NCBI GenBank assembly: GCA_019455245.1
Contig: JACFMR010000010.1
Span: 54,578-118,577 of the forward strand
DNA length: 64,000 nucleotides
Direction: 5' to 3'
Source of the DNA: Opitutaceae bacterium
GTDB taxonomy: Bacteria > Verrucomicrobiota > Verrucomicrobiia > Opitutales > Opitutaceae
Below the pieces are notes generated by a model. That model did no database searches. It saw only the letters and a program-made list of their open reading frames with translations, and was not told the DNA's origin. Both the position numbers and the translations under genes were made by a program. The stretch's first letter is position 1. Every line of letters begins with the position of its first letter. Below, piece by piece: positions 1 through 9,378 of this stretch.

Positions 1-309
1 GAGGCGCTGGACGCGGTGCGTGACGACCGGGTTTATTTCGGCTCGCAGGTGCGCGACATGGTCAAGGATCTCGTGACGCAACCGGACAAGGTGACGCACG
101 ACCAAGCCGCGCTCACGCCGCGGGAACGCACGATTTTGCAATGCATCGCCCAAGGCATGAGCTCGCGGGAGATGGCGGATAAGCTCGGCGTCAGTGTTAA
201 CACCATCGTGAATCACCGCAGCAACCTGATGAAGAAAACCGGCTTGCACCGCGTCGCCCAGCTCTCGCTCTATGCCGCCCAGATCGGACTGGTGGAAGAG
301 ACGTTCTGA
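1..309 (+). CDS. LuxR/NarL-type response regulator, C-terminal part (gene enters from the left)
   Basis: The frame is open from base 1, so the gene begins outside the window; 102 codons are visible. The last 65 or so residues form a LuxR/GerE-type helix-turn-helix, starting at LTPRERTILQCIAQGMSSRE and running through the recognition helix (VSVNTIVNHRSNLMKKTG). Proteins of this type normally carry an N-terminal receiver domain and bind DNA as dimers after phosphorylation. The preceding visible segment fits the linker between the domains. The target genes cannot be told from this fragment. It converges with the propeller-like gene, with 18 bp between the stops. Confidence 0.85.
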   Translation, partial: EALDAVRDDRVYFGSQVRDMVKDLVTQPDKVTHDQAALTPRERTILQCIAQGMSSREMADKLGVSVNTIVNHRSNLMKKTGLHRVAQLSLYAAQIGLVEETF

Positions 310-327
310 GCGCGTGTGACGCGACGC

Positions 328-2607
328 TTAACGGGAGGGCAGGGGCAGCCGGCGCGCGGAGCTGTTGCCGAGTGTATCGAAGGCCACGACCTCGACCGCG
401 GTGGCGCCGGTCGCCCGCGACAACGGAATTTCCACGGCAAAAGTCTCGGTGTCACCGTCGAGGATGCCGTCGGCCGGCTGCTCCACGACGACTTTCAGGC
501 CGTGGTTGAAATTGACTTCCAGACCGGCCGGCAACGAAAGCCCGTCACGCATCGTGACACTGATCCGCCAGTGCGCGTCATGCCGATCAATGGACGCGTC
601 GAGTATCTCCGGCGCGGTGCGATCGATCAGGATGTCCGCGGTTGAGAAAGTGGTGCGCTGCCGGTCGGAGGCCGGGCGCGGTGCGGTTTCGGCGACGGTG
701 AGCCGGGTGTGGTAAACGCCCTCGGGCAGGTGGGAGGTCTCGAATTGCGCGTAGGGCGCGGTGGTTTCCACCGCGAGATCGGTCCAGTCATCGGCTTGCC
801 CGTGGCGCAACGAAAACGTGCTCACGAAGTTGTCGCCGTCGGGATCGTTGATCTGCCAATACACGACCTGGGTGCCGGTTTGCGGCACGATCTGCGAGGC
901 GAGGAATTGACTGCGGAGGTTGGCCTCGTTGGTGCCCGACTGAAGAATCTGGCCGAGAGTGGATGCCGGCGGCTCAATGTGTTCCGGGGCGGGCAGCAGC
1001 ATGAAATCCGGGGCCAGTACCTGGAAATCCACCAGCTGTGGCCGGCGGTTCTGCGGCAGAAAGTGAATCTCGGCCGGGGGCAGTTCGAACGGTGTCGCCG
1101 GCATGGTCAAACGGGCCTGCACATGGCGACCACGCAGGCCGTCGATGCTCCACCCTCCATCCCGCGGCACGGCCTGGCGCCACTCGCCCCAACCCTCATG
1201 CTCCTGACTGCTGAAGCTGACGCGCAGTTCCACGCGCAGGTCGTCGGTGCGGGTGCCGGCACCGGGGTTGAACCGGAGGGCGCCGATCCGGGCCGGCCCG
1301 CCCAGATCCAGGCGTTTGGTTGTGAGTGTGGCCGGGTTGGTTTCGCCAAATGTCAGCTGCAGCAACGCCGCCGGATTGTTGCCGAGTACGAAAAAGCTCC
1401 CGGGGTGATCGTGCGCCGGCAGGATGGCGTTGAGCTGGCCCGCGACGGCGCCGGGCAGGGTGACACTGCGCCGGAGCACAGGATCGTAGCCGAGCAGTTC
1501 GCCTTCCTCGCCGCCCGTGATGAGGATGAGCCCGTCATATTCCTGCAGCCGGTAAAAGGCGGTTTGCTGACGCGCCATCACGACCTCGGGAAATCCGTCG
1601 TCGGGAAACCAGACCAGTTGGCTCCGGCCGCGAAAACGGGGAGTGGGAGCCGGGTCGTTGAACAGCAATGTGGCGGTGTCGGTCACAGGCTGGTCGGGCT
1701 TGTCCTTGCTGCCGTTGGATTGCTCCCCGCCGCGTTTGACCCGGGCGTCACCCGGTTCGGCCGCAAAGGTGATCGCGGCAAAGAAACCTCCGGTCACGGG
1801 CAGCAGATCGGTGACCTCGGCCTCGCGATTTTCCGCGAGCACGACAGGCAAACCGCCGGTGGCGGGGAACGCATAGACATTGCCCGCCGGGGCGGAGCCC
1901 GCGAGCACCCTGCCATCGGCCAGCACCGTCAAACGGCGGAGATTCTGGTCGCGCACCCGGCCCCACAGAGTGATGCCACGTGTCGCCAACGCCTCGTCGG
2001 TGGCCTGCTCTTCGGTTTCCTCATTGGCCGCGGGGCGGGCGAAATGTTCAAGGTCGACCCGATAGATGCGGCCCGGATTGCCGGTGGCGACCAGCGCCAC
2101 CGGCGCAGCACCGGGCGCGGACGGGAGCAAGGCCAGATCGAGCACCGAGGTGGCGGGGAGCTTTGCCCGGGCGAGCGCCTGGCCGTCACGGATCAGTATG
2201 AGGCCGCCCTCCGGCGATGTGCCGGCCAGCAGCGAACCATCGGGCAACGCCAGCAAAGCGAACAGGTGGCTGTCGGGGAGGTCGGCAACAACGGTCGCCG
2301 TGGGTGATGTTTGCCGTGGGTCGATTTGCAGGATTTTGCCGTCCGGGCCCGTGCCGACCAACAGATTGCCCGCTTGGTCGGTGGCGAACGACCACAGCAG
2401 GTCGGCATCCAAATCCGTTGTCAGGGCGGACAGTGCCGGCCCGGGCAGGACGCGTCCGTCGGATCTGGTTAAGACACCCTGCAGATCACGGCTGTTGGTA
2501 TCGCGGAAAAAATCAATCCGCTGTGATTTGGAGAGCGGTGCGGCCGGCAGTGCGACCGCCAGGTGGAGGAACAACAGGGCAAGCCCGGGAGGCAAACGGA
2601 GGTTCAT
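328..2607 (-). CDS. Secreted protein with propeller-like repeats, function unknown
   Basis: The 759-residue protein starts with a clear signal peptide (MNLRLPPGLALLFLHLAVALPAA), so it is exported. The first two thirds hold repeated blocks of the type 'DGRVLAGSAPAGNVYAFP', 'DGSLLAGTSPEGGLILI' and 'GNLLVGTGPDGKILQID', typical of beta-propeller blades. The last third looks like beta-sandwich (fibronectin or sugar-binding type) sequence, with phrases such as 'WQINDPDGDNFVSTFSLRHG'. No catalytic motif is recognisable. It begins 3 bp after the stop of the S55-domain gene, so the two are probably co-translated and may work together in the periplasm or at the outer membrane; that link is inference. 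Confidence 0.8.
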   Translation of the reverse strand: MNLRLPPGLALLFLHLAVALPAAPLSKSQRIDFFRDTNSRDLQGVLTRSDGRVLPGPALSALTTDLDADLLWSFATDQAGNLLVGTGPDGKILQIDPRQTSPTATVVADLPDSHLFALLALPDGSLLAGTSPEGGLILIRDGQALARAKLPATSVLDLALLPSAPGAAPVALVATGNPGRIYRVDLEHFARPAANEETEEQATDEALATRGITLWGRVRDQNLRRLTVLADGRVLAGSAPAGNVYAFPATGGLPVVLAENREAEVTDLLPVTGGFFAAITFAAEPGDARVKRGGEQSNGSKDKPDQPVTDTATLLFNDPAPTPRFRGRSQLVWFPDDGFPEVVMARQQTAFYRLQEYDGLILITGGEEGELLGYDPVLRRSVTLPGAVAGQLNAILPAHDHPGSFFVLGNNPAALLQLTFGETNPATLTTKRLDLGGPARIGALRFNPGAGTRTDDLRVELRVSFSSQEHEGWGEWRQAVPRDGGWSIDGLRGRHVQARLTMPATPFELPPAEIHFLPQNRRPQLVDFQVLAPDFMLLPAPEHIEPPASTLGQILQSGTNEANLRSQFLASQIVPQTGTQVVYWQINDPDGDNFVSTFSLRHGQADDWTDLAVETTAPYAQFETSHLPEGVYHTRLTVAETAPRPASDRQRTTFSTADILIDRTAPEILDASIDRHDAHWRISVTMRDGLSLPAGLEVNFNHGLKVVVEQPADGILDGDTETFAVEIPLSRATGATAVEVVAFDTLGNSSARRLPLPSR

Positions 2608-2610
2608 GCT

Positions 2611-4362
2611 TCAATCGCCGACGGTGAAAGTTTGACGCAACAGGCCGGGCACCACGCGGCCGGGCAGCACCTGCTGTTCCCAGAGCGTGGCGGCGGCCTG
2701 CCGGATTTGGTAGCGGTTTTGATCGGAGCTCCGTGCGATGCGGGCGAGTGAGCCGGGCAGGTCGCGCGTGACGGTGGTCTGGTCCACGAAGAGCGTGGCG
2801 GTTTCAACCACCGCGATTGCCAGCCCGTCGCTGGCGCGCGCCTGGCGCACGAAATCGAGGTAGGCGTCGAATCCCCGCAACTGCGCGGCGGCGATGACGC
2901 CGGCGCGTCCGGTCAGCTTGTCCAACTCGCGGCCGTTGGTGGCGATCACGGCGAGCGATTTGCCCCGCCAATCGGAGGGCACGGTGAAGGAGAGAGTTTC
3001 GCGGTCGGGGGTGCCTTGGAAATCCCGCCAACCGAGTGTGATGTGCAGCGTGTCGCCGGGTGTGACGTGGCTGCGCGACAGCTGCATGGTCTCCAGCGTG
3101 GTGAGCGGATTCTCGGCCAGCGGGATGACGTTGAGCCTGATGCGCGCGGGGAACACCTCGGCGTAGGGGTTCTGCAGCAATGCGCCGATGTCCGCGGTGA
3201 AATCGGCCAGGCTTTGCTTCATACCCTGCGGGCCGCTCAACACGGTGGCGGTGCGCACGGGGCCGTGGGCCGGAAACTCGAACTCGGCCTCCAGGCGCAC
3301 GCCGTGGGTCAAGCCCGCATCGTTCGAACCCAGCACGGCCTGGGCGGCGCCCGCACCGACGGCCAGAGGGGTCAGCTGGGCGTGGCGGGCGCTGGAAAAT
3401 TCGAGGATGCGGGGCGCGTGGCCGGGCTCATGCACGACAATTTCCACGGGAATCATGGGCGGGACGGGCCCCAGTTGTGCGGCCACGGCGGACAGGCGGT
3501 CCTGGTCAACGGTGCCAATGATCGCACCGGTGTTGGCGACTTTGAGCGAGTTCTGATTGGAAGGCAGAATCGTGACGATCTCGGCCCGGGCGAGAGGCAG
3601 CGCCACATCGCCCAGCCCGAGCATCGGGTGACCAAAGGCAAGCACGTTGCTGCCATCGACGTGGGAAACGGTGCCGGTGGCGGCCAGCGTGATGTCGCCG
3701 GTGGCCAACGCCACGGCGACGGCATCGCCGGCCTGCAGGGGGCGATCCGGCAAGGCGGCAGCATCGCCGGATTCCATCTGTCCGCCCAAGGCACTGAGGC
3801 GCAGACCGAGCGCGGCAAACTGCGGCGCGAGCCAGTCGACGACCAGCGGGCTCAAACCCGCGCCGGTGAATACGGGCGTGAGCGGCTGCAGTCCGGAGTC
3901 GGATGCAGTCGCGGCAGGGGAGAGATCCGCTTTGCGCGACGGGTCGGCCCGGGCGGCGGCCTGGTCTGATTTGTGACGGACCTCGAGCAGATCGGCGATG
4001 GGCGTGAAGCCGGCATAGCGCACGGTTTCGAATTTCTGCACCTGGTAGGCGAGCGCACCGGCGAGCCGGCCGTTCACGTAGAGCGGGCTGCCGCTCATAC
4101 CGGCGACCGCGCCCATCTTCTGTACACGTTCGTCGGTGAGCTGGCAGAGAATCAGGGATTTGCCCGGGCCGAGAGCGTTGCGGACCACGCCCGTGACCTC
4201 GACGGCGAATGGCTCCGGCTCGGTGCCGCGAAAAACGGTCCAGACCTCGCCCTGCATGCCGGGATGCAAGTCATCCAGCGGCAACAAAGGAGCGTTGGCC
4301 GGTTGCCCCCAAACTAAGGCGGTCAGCAGAAAAAACGGAAGACTGACTATGCGGAGTCGCAT
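2611..4362 (-). CDS. SpoIVB-peptidase S55 domain protein, exported
   Basis: The chosen ATG gives 583 residues with a signal peptide (MRLRIVSLPFFLLTALVWG). An upstream in-frame start would overlap the hemL stop and would place polar residues before the signal, so I prefer the inner one. The N-terminal part has 'LHPGMQGEVWTVFRGTE' followed by 'AGMSGSPLYVNGRLAGALAY', the serine-containing signature of S55 (SpoIVB-type) proteases. A later block, 'SNVLAFGHPMLGLGDVALPL', resembles the histidine-bearing segment. Family members cleave proteins in the periplasm or intermembrane space, but this branch is not a sporulation protein, and proteolysis is unproven. It lies between hemL and the propeller-like gene on the same strand. 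Confidence 0.8.
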   Translation of the reverse strand: MRLRIVSLPFFLLTALVWGQPANAPLLPLDDLHPGMQGEVWTVFRGTEPEPFAVEVTGVVRNALGPGKSLILCQLTDERVQKMGAVAGMSGSPLYVNGRLAGALAYQVQKFETVRYAGFTPIADLLEVRHKSDQAAARADPSRKADLSPAATASDSGLQPLTPVFTGAGLSPLVVDWLAPQFAALGLRLSALGGQMESGDAAALPDRPLQAGDAVAVALATGDITLAATGTVSHVDGSNVLAFGHPMLGLGDVALPLARAEIVTILPSNQNSLKVANTGAIIGTVDQDRLSAVAAQLGPVPPMIPVEIVVHEPGHAPRILEFSSARHAQLTPLAVGAGAAQAVLGSNDAGLTHGVRLEAEFEFPAHGPVRTATVLSGPQGMKQSLADFTADIGALLQNPYAEVFPARIRLNVIPLAENPLTTLETMQLSRSHVTPGDTLHITLGWRDFQGTPDRETLSFTVPSDWRGKSLAVIATNGRELDKLTGRAGVIAAAQLRGFDAYLDFVRQARASDGLAIAVVETATLFVDQTTVTRDLPGSLARIARSSDQNRYQIRQAAATLWEQQVLPGRVVPGLLRQTFTVGD

Positions 4363-4409
4363 CGGTAGCCAGTATGCAGGCGGAATTCGCGCCGGCAACT
4401 GCGGGCTGT

Positions 4410-5690
4410 TCAAAGTTCGCGAATGACTTCGGTGAAGACTTCCGCCGCCCGCGTGATGGCGGCGCCTTCATGGGCGGTGCTGATGAATCCGGCTTCGAAG
4501 GCACTCGGCGCGAGATAAACGCCCCGGTCGAGACAGCCATGGAAAAAACGGGTGAACACCTTGGCGTCGCTGCGCAATGCCGTGGCGTAATCACGCACCG
4601 GCGCGTCGTTGAAAAAGATGCTGAACATCGAGCCACGCTGCGGCACCTGCACGGGCAGGCCCTTGGCCCGGGCGGCGGCCTGCACGGCGTCGCGCAATTG
4701 CGCGCCCAGCCGATCGAGGCGGGCGTAGGGATCGAGTTCCTCCAACATCCGGAGCGATGCGATGCCCGCGGCCATGGCGAGCGGGTTGCCGCTGAGCGTG
4801 CCGGCCTGGTAAACCGGACCGAGCGGCGCGAGATGATCCATGATGTCCGCTCGGCCGCCGAAAGCGCCGACGGGCAGGCCGCCGCCGATGATTTTGCCCA
4901 GCGTGGTGAGGTCGGGAGTGCTGCTTTCGAGTTCCTGCACGCCGCCCTTGGCGAGACGGAATCCGGTCATGACCTCGTCGAAAATGAGCACGGTGCCGTG
5001 CCGCGCCGTGATTTCGCGCAGGTGACGCAGGTAGCCGGGATCGGGCATGATGAAACCGACATTGCCGCAATACGCCTCGATGATGACGCCGGCGATCTGG
5101 TCGGGATTGGCGGCAAAGGCGGCGTCGAGCGCGGCTGGATCGTTGTAGGGCAGAACGATGGTTTCGCGGGCGAAAGACGCGGGCACGCCGGCGCTGTCGG
5201 GATTGCCGTGGGTGAGCGCACCCGAGCCGGCCTTGATCAGCAGCGAATCGGAGTGGCCGTGATAACAGCCGGCGAACTTGATGATCTTGTCGCGCTTGGT
5301 GAAGCCGCGGGCCAGCCGGATGGCGGACATCGTGGCTTCCGTGCCGCTGTTGCACATGCGCACCTTTTGGATCGAGGGGAAAAACGTCACGATCAGTTCC
5401 GCCATCTCGACCTCGTAGGGATTGGGCGTGCCGAACGAGGTGCCGTTTTCCAGCGCGGCCACAATGGCGGCCTTGATGCGCGGATGATTGTGGCCGTGGA
5501 TGGCCGGGCCCCAGGTGCAGACGAAATCAATCAGTTCGCGGCCGTCGGCAGTAGTCAGCGTCGCGCCATGGGCGGACTTGACGAAGAAGGGTGCGCCGCC
5601 GACGGAGCGGAAGGCACGGACGGGCGAATTCACGCCGCCGGGGATGAGTTGCAGGGCGCGGGCGAAGAGTTGATCGGATCGGGAGGTCAT
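4410..5690 (-). CDS. hemL: Glutamate-1-semialdehyde 2,1-aminomutase
   Basis: This PLP enzyme converts glutamate-1-semialdehyde to 5-aminolevulinate, so the organism uses the C5 route to tetrapyrroles. The 426-residue length is standard. The N-terminal '[12 protein letters not shown]', the '[18 protein letters not shown]' segment and the PLP lysine in '[18 protein letters not shown]' (Lys266) are all present. It is cytosolic. It is the first gene of a minus-strand run that continues into the S55 and propeller-like genes, 47 bp downstream; no functional link to them is apparent. Confidence 0.97.
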   Translation of the reverse strand: MTSRSDQLFARALQLIPGGVNSPVRAFRSVGGAPFFVKSAHGATLTTADGRELIDFVCTWGPAIHGHNHPRIKAAIVAALENGTSFGTPNPYEVEMAELIVTFFPSIQKVRMCNSGTEATMSAIRLARGFTKRDKIIKFAGCYHGHSDSLLIKAGSGALTHGNPDSAGVPASFARETIVLPYNDPAALDAAFAANPDQIAGVIIEAYCGNVGFIMPDPGYLRHLREITARHGTVLIFDEVMTGFRLAKGGVQELESSTPDLTTLGKIIGGGLPVGAFGGRADIMDHLAPLGPVYQAGTLSGNPLAMAAGIASLRMLEELDPYARLDRLGAQLRDAVQAAARAKGLPVQVPQRGSMFSIFFNDAPVRDYATALRSDAKVFTRFFHGCLDRGVYLAPSAFEAGFISTAHEGAAITRAAEVFTEVIREL

Positions 5691-5733
5691 GTTGCTGGAA
5701 TTGGAAGAATGCGGCGCCGAAGGACCGGGCGTA

Positions 5734-7377
5734 TCAGCTCACATATTTCTGCACGATGGGGATGCGGCGGCCGACGCCGAAGGCGAGGGGGGTGAGCTTG
5801 AGGCCGGGCGCGGCCTGCTTGCGTTTGTATTCGTTGAGATCGACCTTGCGCGCGACATCGGTGACCACCGCCTCGGGGAATCCGGCGGCGACGAGATCGC
5901 GCCGGGACAGGCCCTCCTCGATGTAACCCTGCAGGATGGCGTCGAGCTGCTCGTAGGGCGGGAGGCTGTCCTGGTCTTTCTGGTCGGGACGCAGCTCGGC
6001 ACTGGGCGGTTTCTCAATGGTGTTCCACGGGATGATCTCACGGTCGCGGTTGATCCAGCGGGAGAGCGCGTAAACCTGGGTCTTGAAAACATCGCTGATC
6101 ACGCCGAGCCCGCCGGCCATGTCGCCGTACAGCGTGCAGTAGCCGACGGCGACCTCGCTCTTGTTGCCGGTGGTGAGGAGCAGGGAACCGAATTTGTTGG
6201 AGAGCGCCATCATTAGCACGCCGCGGATGCGGGCCTGGATGTTCTCCTCGGTCACGTCACGGGATTTGCCGGTGAAGACAGGGGCGAGGGCGGTCTCGCA
6301 GGCGGTGACGGCGTCGGCGATGGCGATGGTCTCGAAACGGATGCTGAGGTTGGCGGCGAGCAGGCGCGCATCGTCCTTTGAGTGTTGGGAGGAAATCGAG
6401 GAGGGCAGCGACACGCCGGTGACGTTGTCCGCGCCAAAGGCTTCGGTGGCGATGACGGCGACCAGCGCGGAATCTATGCCGCCGGACAGGGCGATCAGTG
6501 CGCGTTTGAAGCCGCTCTTGTGCGCATAGTCGCGCAGGCCGAGCACGAGGGCATCAAACATGTCCTGCATGTCTTCCTGCACAAAGGTGGGCGCGAGGTG
6601 AGGACGCGGAATGTTCAGGTCGGCCACGTGCCGGTCCTCACGAAAGGCGGCCAGGCCGTGGATCACCGTGCCCGCGGCGTCGGCCACGAGACTGCGACCG
6701 TCAAAAATCAGTTCGTCGTTGCCGCCGATGGCATTGGCGTAAATCACCGGGCAGCCCAGACGACGGGCGGCGTCGGTCACGAGGCTTTGCCGCACATGCC
6801 CCTTGCCGTGATGCCAGGGGCTGGCGGAGAGGTTGATCATCAAGTCGCATTTTTGGGCGGCCAGCTGATCGATCGGATACCGCCCGCGGTATAGCCGGCG
6901 GGTGCTGAGATTTGGATGCGTCCAGATGTCCTCGCAAATGGTCACGCCGATGCGGAGGCCGTCATGCACGATCACCGCGGGCTGTTCGGCGGGTTCAAAA
7001 TAGCGGTCCTCATCGAAGACGTCGTAGGTCGGCAGCAGGCATTTGCGGGCGTGGGTGACCACGCGGCCTTCATGGCAGAAGGCGGCGGAGTTGAAGGCCG
7101 GCCGGCCGTGGTTGCCGGCGTTGCGCTCGACCGTGCCAATCAAGGCCGGTACGCGGCCGATCCGGGCGGCGATTTCGGTGAGCGTGTGCTCGACATCGCT
7201 GACAAAGCGTTTCTTCAGCAGCAGGTCGCGGGGCGGGTAGCCGCACACCACCAGTTCGGGAAAGACGACAAGGCCGGCGCCGGCGGCGACCAACGCGTCG
7301 TAAGCGGACAAAATGCGTTCGCGGTTGCCGGCGAGGTCGCCGACGATGGTGTTAAGTTGGGCAAGGCCGATGCGCAT
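5734..7377 (-). CDS. nadE: Glutamine-dependent NAD+ synthetase
   Basis: This two-domain protein of 547 residues makes NAD+ from deamido-NAD+, ATP and glutamine. Residues 1 to about 260 are a nitrilase-type glutaminase with Glu41, Lys112 and Cys148 (TICEDIW) as the catalytic set. The C-terminal half is the synthetase with the PP-loop '[11 protein letters not shown]' (residues 298-303 for SGGIDS) and '[22 protein letters not shown]'. Because the glutaminase is fused, no separate amidotransferase is needed. It reads away from the TolC-like gene, with 97 bp between the starts. Confidence 0.97.
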   Translation of the reverse strand: MRIGLAQLNTIVGDLAGNRERILSAYDALVAAGAGLVVFPELVVCGYPPRDLLLKKRFVSDVEHTLTEIAARIGRVPALIGTVERNAGNHGRPAFNSAAFCHEGRVVTHARKCLLPTYDVFDEDRYFEPAEQPAVIVHDGLRIGVTICEDIWTHPNLSTRRLYRGRYPIDQLAAQKCDLMINLSASPWHHGKGHVRQSLVTDAARRLGCPVIYANAIGGNDELIFDGRSLVADAAGTVIHGLAAFREDRHVADLNIPRPHLAPTFVQEDMQDMFDALVLGLRDYAHKSGFKRALIALSGGIDSALVAVIATEAFGADNVTGVSLPSSISSQHSKDDARLLAANLSIRFETIAIADAVTACETALAPVFTGKSRDVTEENIQARIRGVLMMALSNKFGSLLLTTGNKSEVAVGYCTLYGDMAGGLGVISDVFKTQVYALSRWINRDREIIPWNTIEKPPSAELRPDQKDQDSLPPYEQLDAILQGYIEEGLSRRDLVAAGFPEAVVTDVARKVDLNEYKRKQAAPGLKLTPLAFGVGRRIPIVQKYVS

Positions 7378-7474
7378 GGTGGCAAAACCCGTGAAGTTGG
7401 AGGGATTTCCATGATCTTACAATGCGCAAGGCTTGCACTTCAGGAGCGACTGGCGATTGGTAGCCCCTCGGACC

Positions 7475-8782
7475 ATGCGATTGTTGTTCAACCTCAAACA
7501 CACCGGAATTTGGCTGGCGGCGGCCGGCCTGGGGCTGGCACAGCCCCAGAGCCTGACCTTGGAGCAGGCCTTGGAACGCGTCGAACGAACCAGTCTGACC
7601 GTGCTCATCAGCCGCGAGTCCATCGCGCAGGCATTTGAACAGTCGGTGCGATCGCGCAGCAGTCTGCTGCCGCAGGTTACCTTTGATGCCACGCAGCGGC
7701 GCAGCCGTTCGGCGGCGGTCGGCGCGGCCGTGGTTCGCGCCGGCATTTCCAGCCGTTTTGATGCGCAGCTCAACGCCCGGCTGGATCTGTTGAACCCGGA
7801 AAACATCGCCACCTATCAGGCCAGCCGGCTGGCGGTGGCGGTGGCGCAGTTGGGCGAGGCCCAGGTGCGGCAATCGGTGATGGCCGCGGTGGCGGAATCC
7901 TATTTCGCGCATTTGCGCAATCTCGAGCGGATCGCGGTGCTTGATGACAACGTCGCGCGGGCGCGCCGGCTGCGCGACCTCGCCCAACACCAGCTTGACG
8001 CCGGAGTCGCCACGCAGATCGACGTGACCCGCGCGGATGCCCAGGTGGCCGTGGCCGTGCAGGCCCGCCTGCAGCAGGCCACGGTGGTGCAGGGCAGCGA
8101 GCTGCAACTGAAACAACTGCTCGACCTCGACATGCAACGGCCGCTGGCCCTGGCCGATTTCATCGTGCGGCGGACCGAGCCGGGGGTGTTCACCCCGATC
8201 GAAACCACCCAGGTGTATGACCGCCGGCCCGACATGCAGAGTGCGCGCCGCCTGCTGGATCAACATGAACTGGAGGTAAAGGCCGCGCGATACGGCCGGT
8301 TGCCCTCGCTGGCCCTGATTGGCAGTTACGGCGAGGCCACGGAGCGCGTGCTGGATGGCGGCGGAGCCACGACCTGGTCGAGCAGCATCGCACTCAGCCT
8401 GCCGCTGTTTGACGGTTCGCGCACGAAATCGCTGACGAATTTCGCGCTGTCGCGCCGGCGGGCGCAGGAACTGCGGGTGCGGGACCTGGAAAACCAAATC
8501 TCCGCCGAGCTGCAACTGGCGCGGCAGGATGCGGCGTCGCGCTACGCACAGATCAGCGTGGCCGAGACCGGTCTGGCGCTGGCGCGGGAGGAAATGGAAC
8601 TTGCCCAACAGCGTTTTGCCCAGGGCGTGGCCGACAACCGCGAGATCATCGAGGCCCAGGGCCGGCTCGCGGAGGCCGGGGACAATGTGGTCGAGGCCAT
8701 TTACCGCTACAAAGTGAGCCGGGTGGAACTTGCCCGGGTCCGGGGCGACGTGGCCCGCGTGCTGGCCGATCGCGCCGAATGA
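7475..8782 (+). CDS. TolC-family outer membrane efflux protein
   Basis: The inner ATG gives 435 residues with a signal peptide (MRLLFNLKHTGIWLAAAGLGLAQ); an upstream in-frame ATG would bury the signal. The rest shows the two-fold repeat of outer-membrane efflux proteins, with long alpha-helical stretches such as 'LARARRLRDLAQHQLDAGV'-like and 'LALAREEMELAQQRFAQGVADN'. Members form a trimeric channel for tripartite efflux or type I secretion. No inner-membrane pump or adaptor lies next to it. It overlaps maf by 4 nt (ATGA) and heads a coupled four-gene chain. Confidence 0.88.
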   Translation: MRLLFNLKHTGIWLAAAGLGLAQPQSLTLEQALERVERTSLTVLISRESIAQAFEQSVRSRSSLLPQVTFDATQRRSRSAAVGAAVVRAGISSRFDAQLNARLDLLNPENIATYQASRLAVAVAQLGEAQVRQSVMAAVAESYFAHLRNLERIAVLDDNVARARRLRDLAQHQLDAGVATQIDVTRADAQVAVAVQARLQQATVVQGSELQLKQLLDLDMQRPLALADFIVRRTEPGVFTPIETTQVYDRRPDMQSARRLLDQHELEVKAARYGRLPSLALIGSYGEATERVLDGGGATTWSSSIALSLPLFDGSRTKSLTNFALSRRRAQELRVRDLENQISAELQLARQDAASRYAQISVAETGLALAREEMELAQQRFAQGVADNREIIEAQGRLAEAGDNVVEAIYRYKVSRVELARVRGDVARVLADRAE

Positions 8783-9378
8783 AAGCCCGGTTGCTCCTCG
8801 CCTCGGCCTCGCCCCGGCGGCGCGAATTGCTCGCCCAACTGGGGGTGGATTTCTCGGTGGTGACCGCCGAGGTGACGGAACATGAGGAGCCGTCGACCGA
8901 TCCGCGCGTGATGGTGGCGCACAATGCCGCACTGAAGGCGGAGTGGGTGGCGGCGCGGCATCCGCAGGATTACGTGCTCGGGGCGGACACGACCGTATGC
9001 CTCGACAACCATGTGCTGAACAAGCCGGCTGATTTGGCGGAGGCACGGGCAATGTTGCGCCGATTGAGCGGGCGCACGCACCAGGTTTACACCGGATTGG
9101 CCTGGCGGCGCGCGGCGGAGCATTTCGCCATCGACCGGATTGCGGTCAGTGAGGTCGCCTTCAAGGTGCTGGACGAGGCGGTCATCGAAACCTACCTCGC
9201 CAAGGTGCATACCCTGGACAAGGCCGGGGGCTATGCGATTCAGGAACACGGTGATCTGATCATCGCTTCGTATCGTGGATCGCTCTCGAATATCATCGGG
9301 TTGCCCCTGGATGAAACGAAACAAATTTTGACGGCGGCGGGTCTCCTGCCTGAATCTCCCGTTTCCACGCCTGCATGA
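8779..9378 (+). CDS. maf: Maf family nucleotide pyrophosphatase
   Basis: Maf proteins hydrolyse non-canonical or modified nucleoside triphosphates, and some also affect septum formation. The 199-residue protein opens with 'LLLASASPRRRELLAQLGVDF', the Maf signature, and carries 'VLGADTTVCLDNHVLNKPAD' and the C-terminal 'KAGGYAIQEHGDLIIASYRGSLSNIIGLPL'-type block, here abbreviated. It is cytosolic. It overlaps the TolC-like gene and the TonB-like gene by 4 nt at each end, so its translation is probably coupled to both. Confidence 0.95.
   Translation: MKARLLLASASPRRRELLAQLGVDFSVVTAEVTEHEEPSTDPRVMVAHNAALKAEWVAARHPQDYVLGADTTVCLDNHVLNKPADLAEARAMLRRLSGRTHQVYTGLAWRRAAEHFAIDRIAVSEVAFKVLDEAVIETYLAKVHTLDKAGGYAIQEHGDLIIASYRGSLSNIIGLPLDETKQILTAAGLLPESPVSTPA

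Noticed and set aside
709..2307. A plus-strand frame of 532 codons
   Set aside because: It is antisense to the secreted propeller-like gene, which has a signal peptide and repeats. The plus-strand product shows no motif and shadow-like composition.
4374..5795. A plus-strand frame of 473 codons
   Set aside because: It is antisense to hemL. Same reasoning as for the other antisense frames in this GC-rich DNA.
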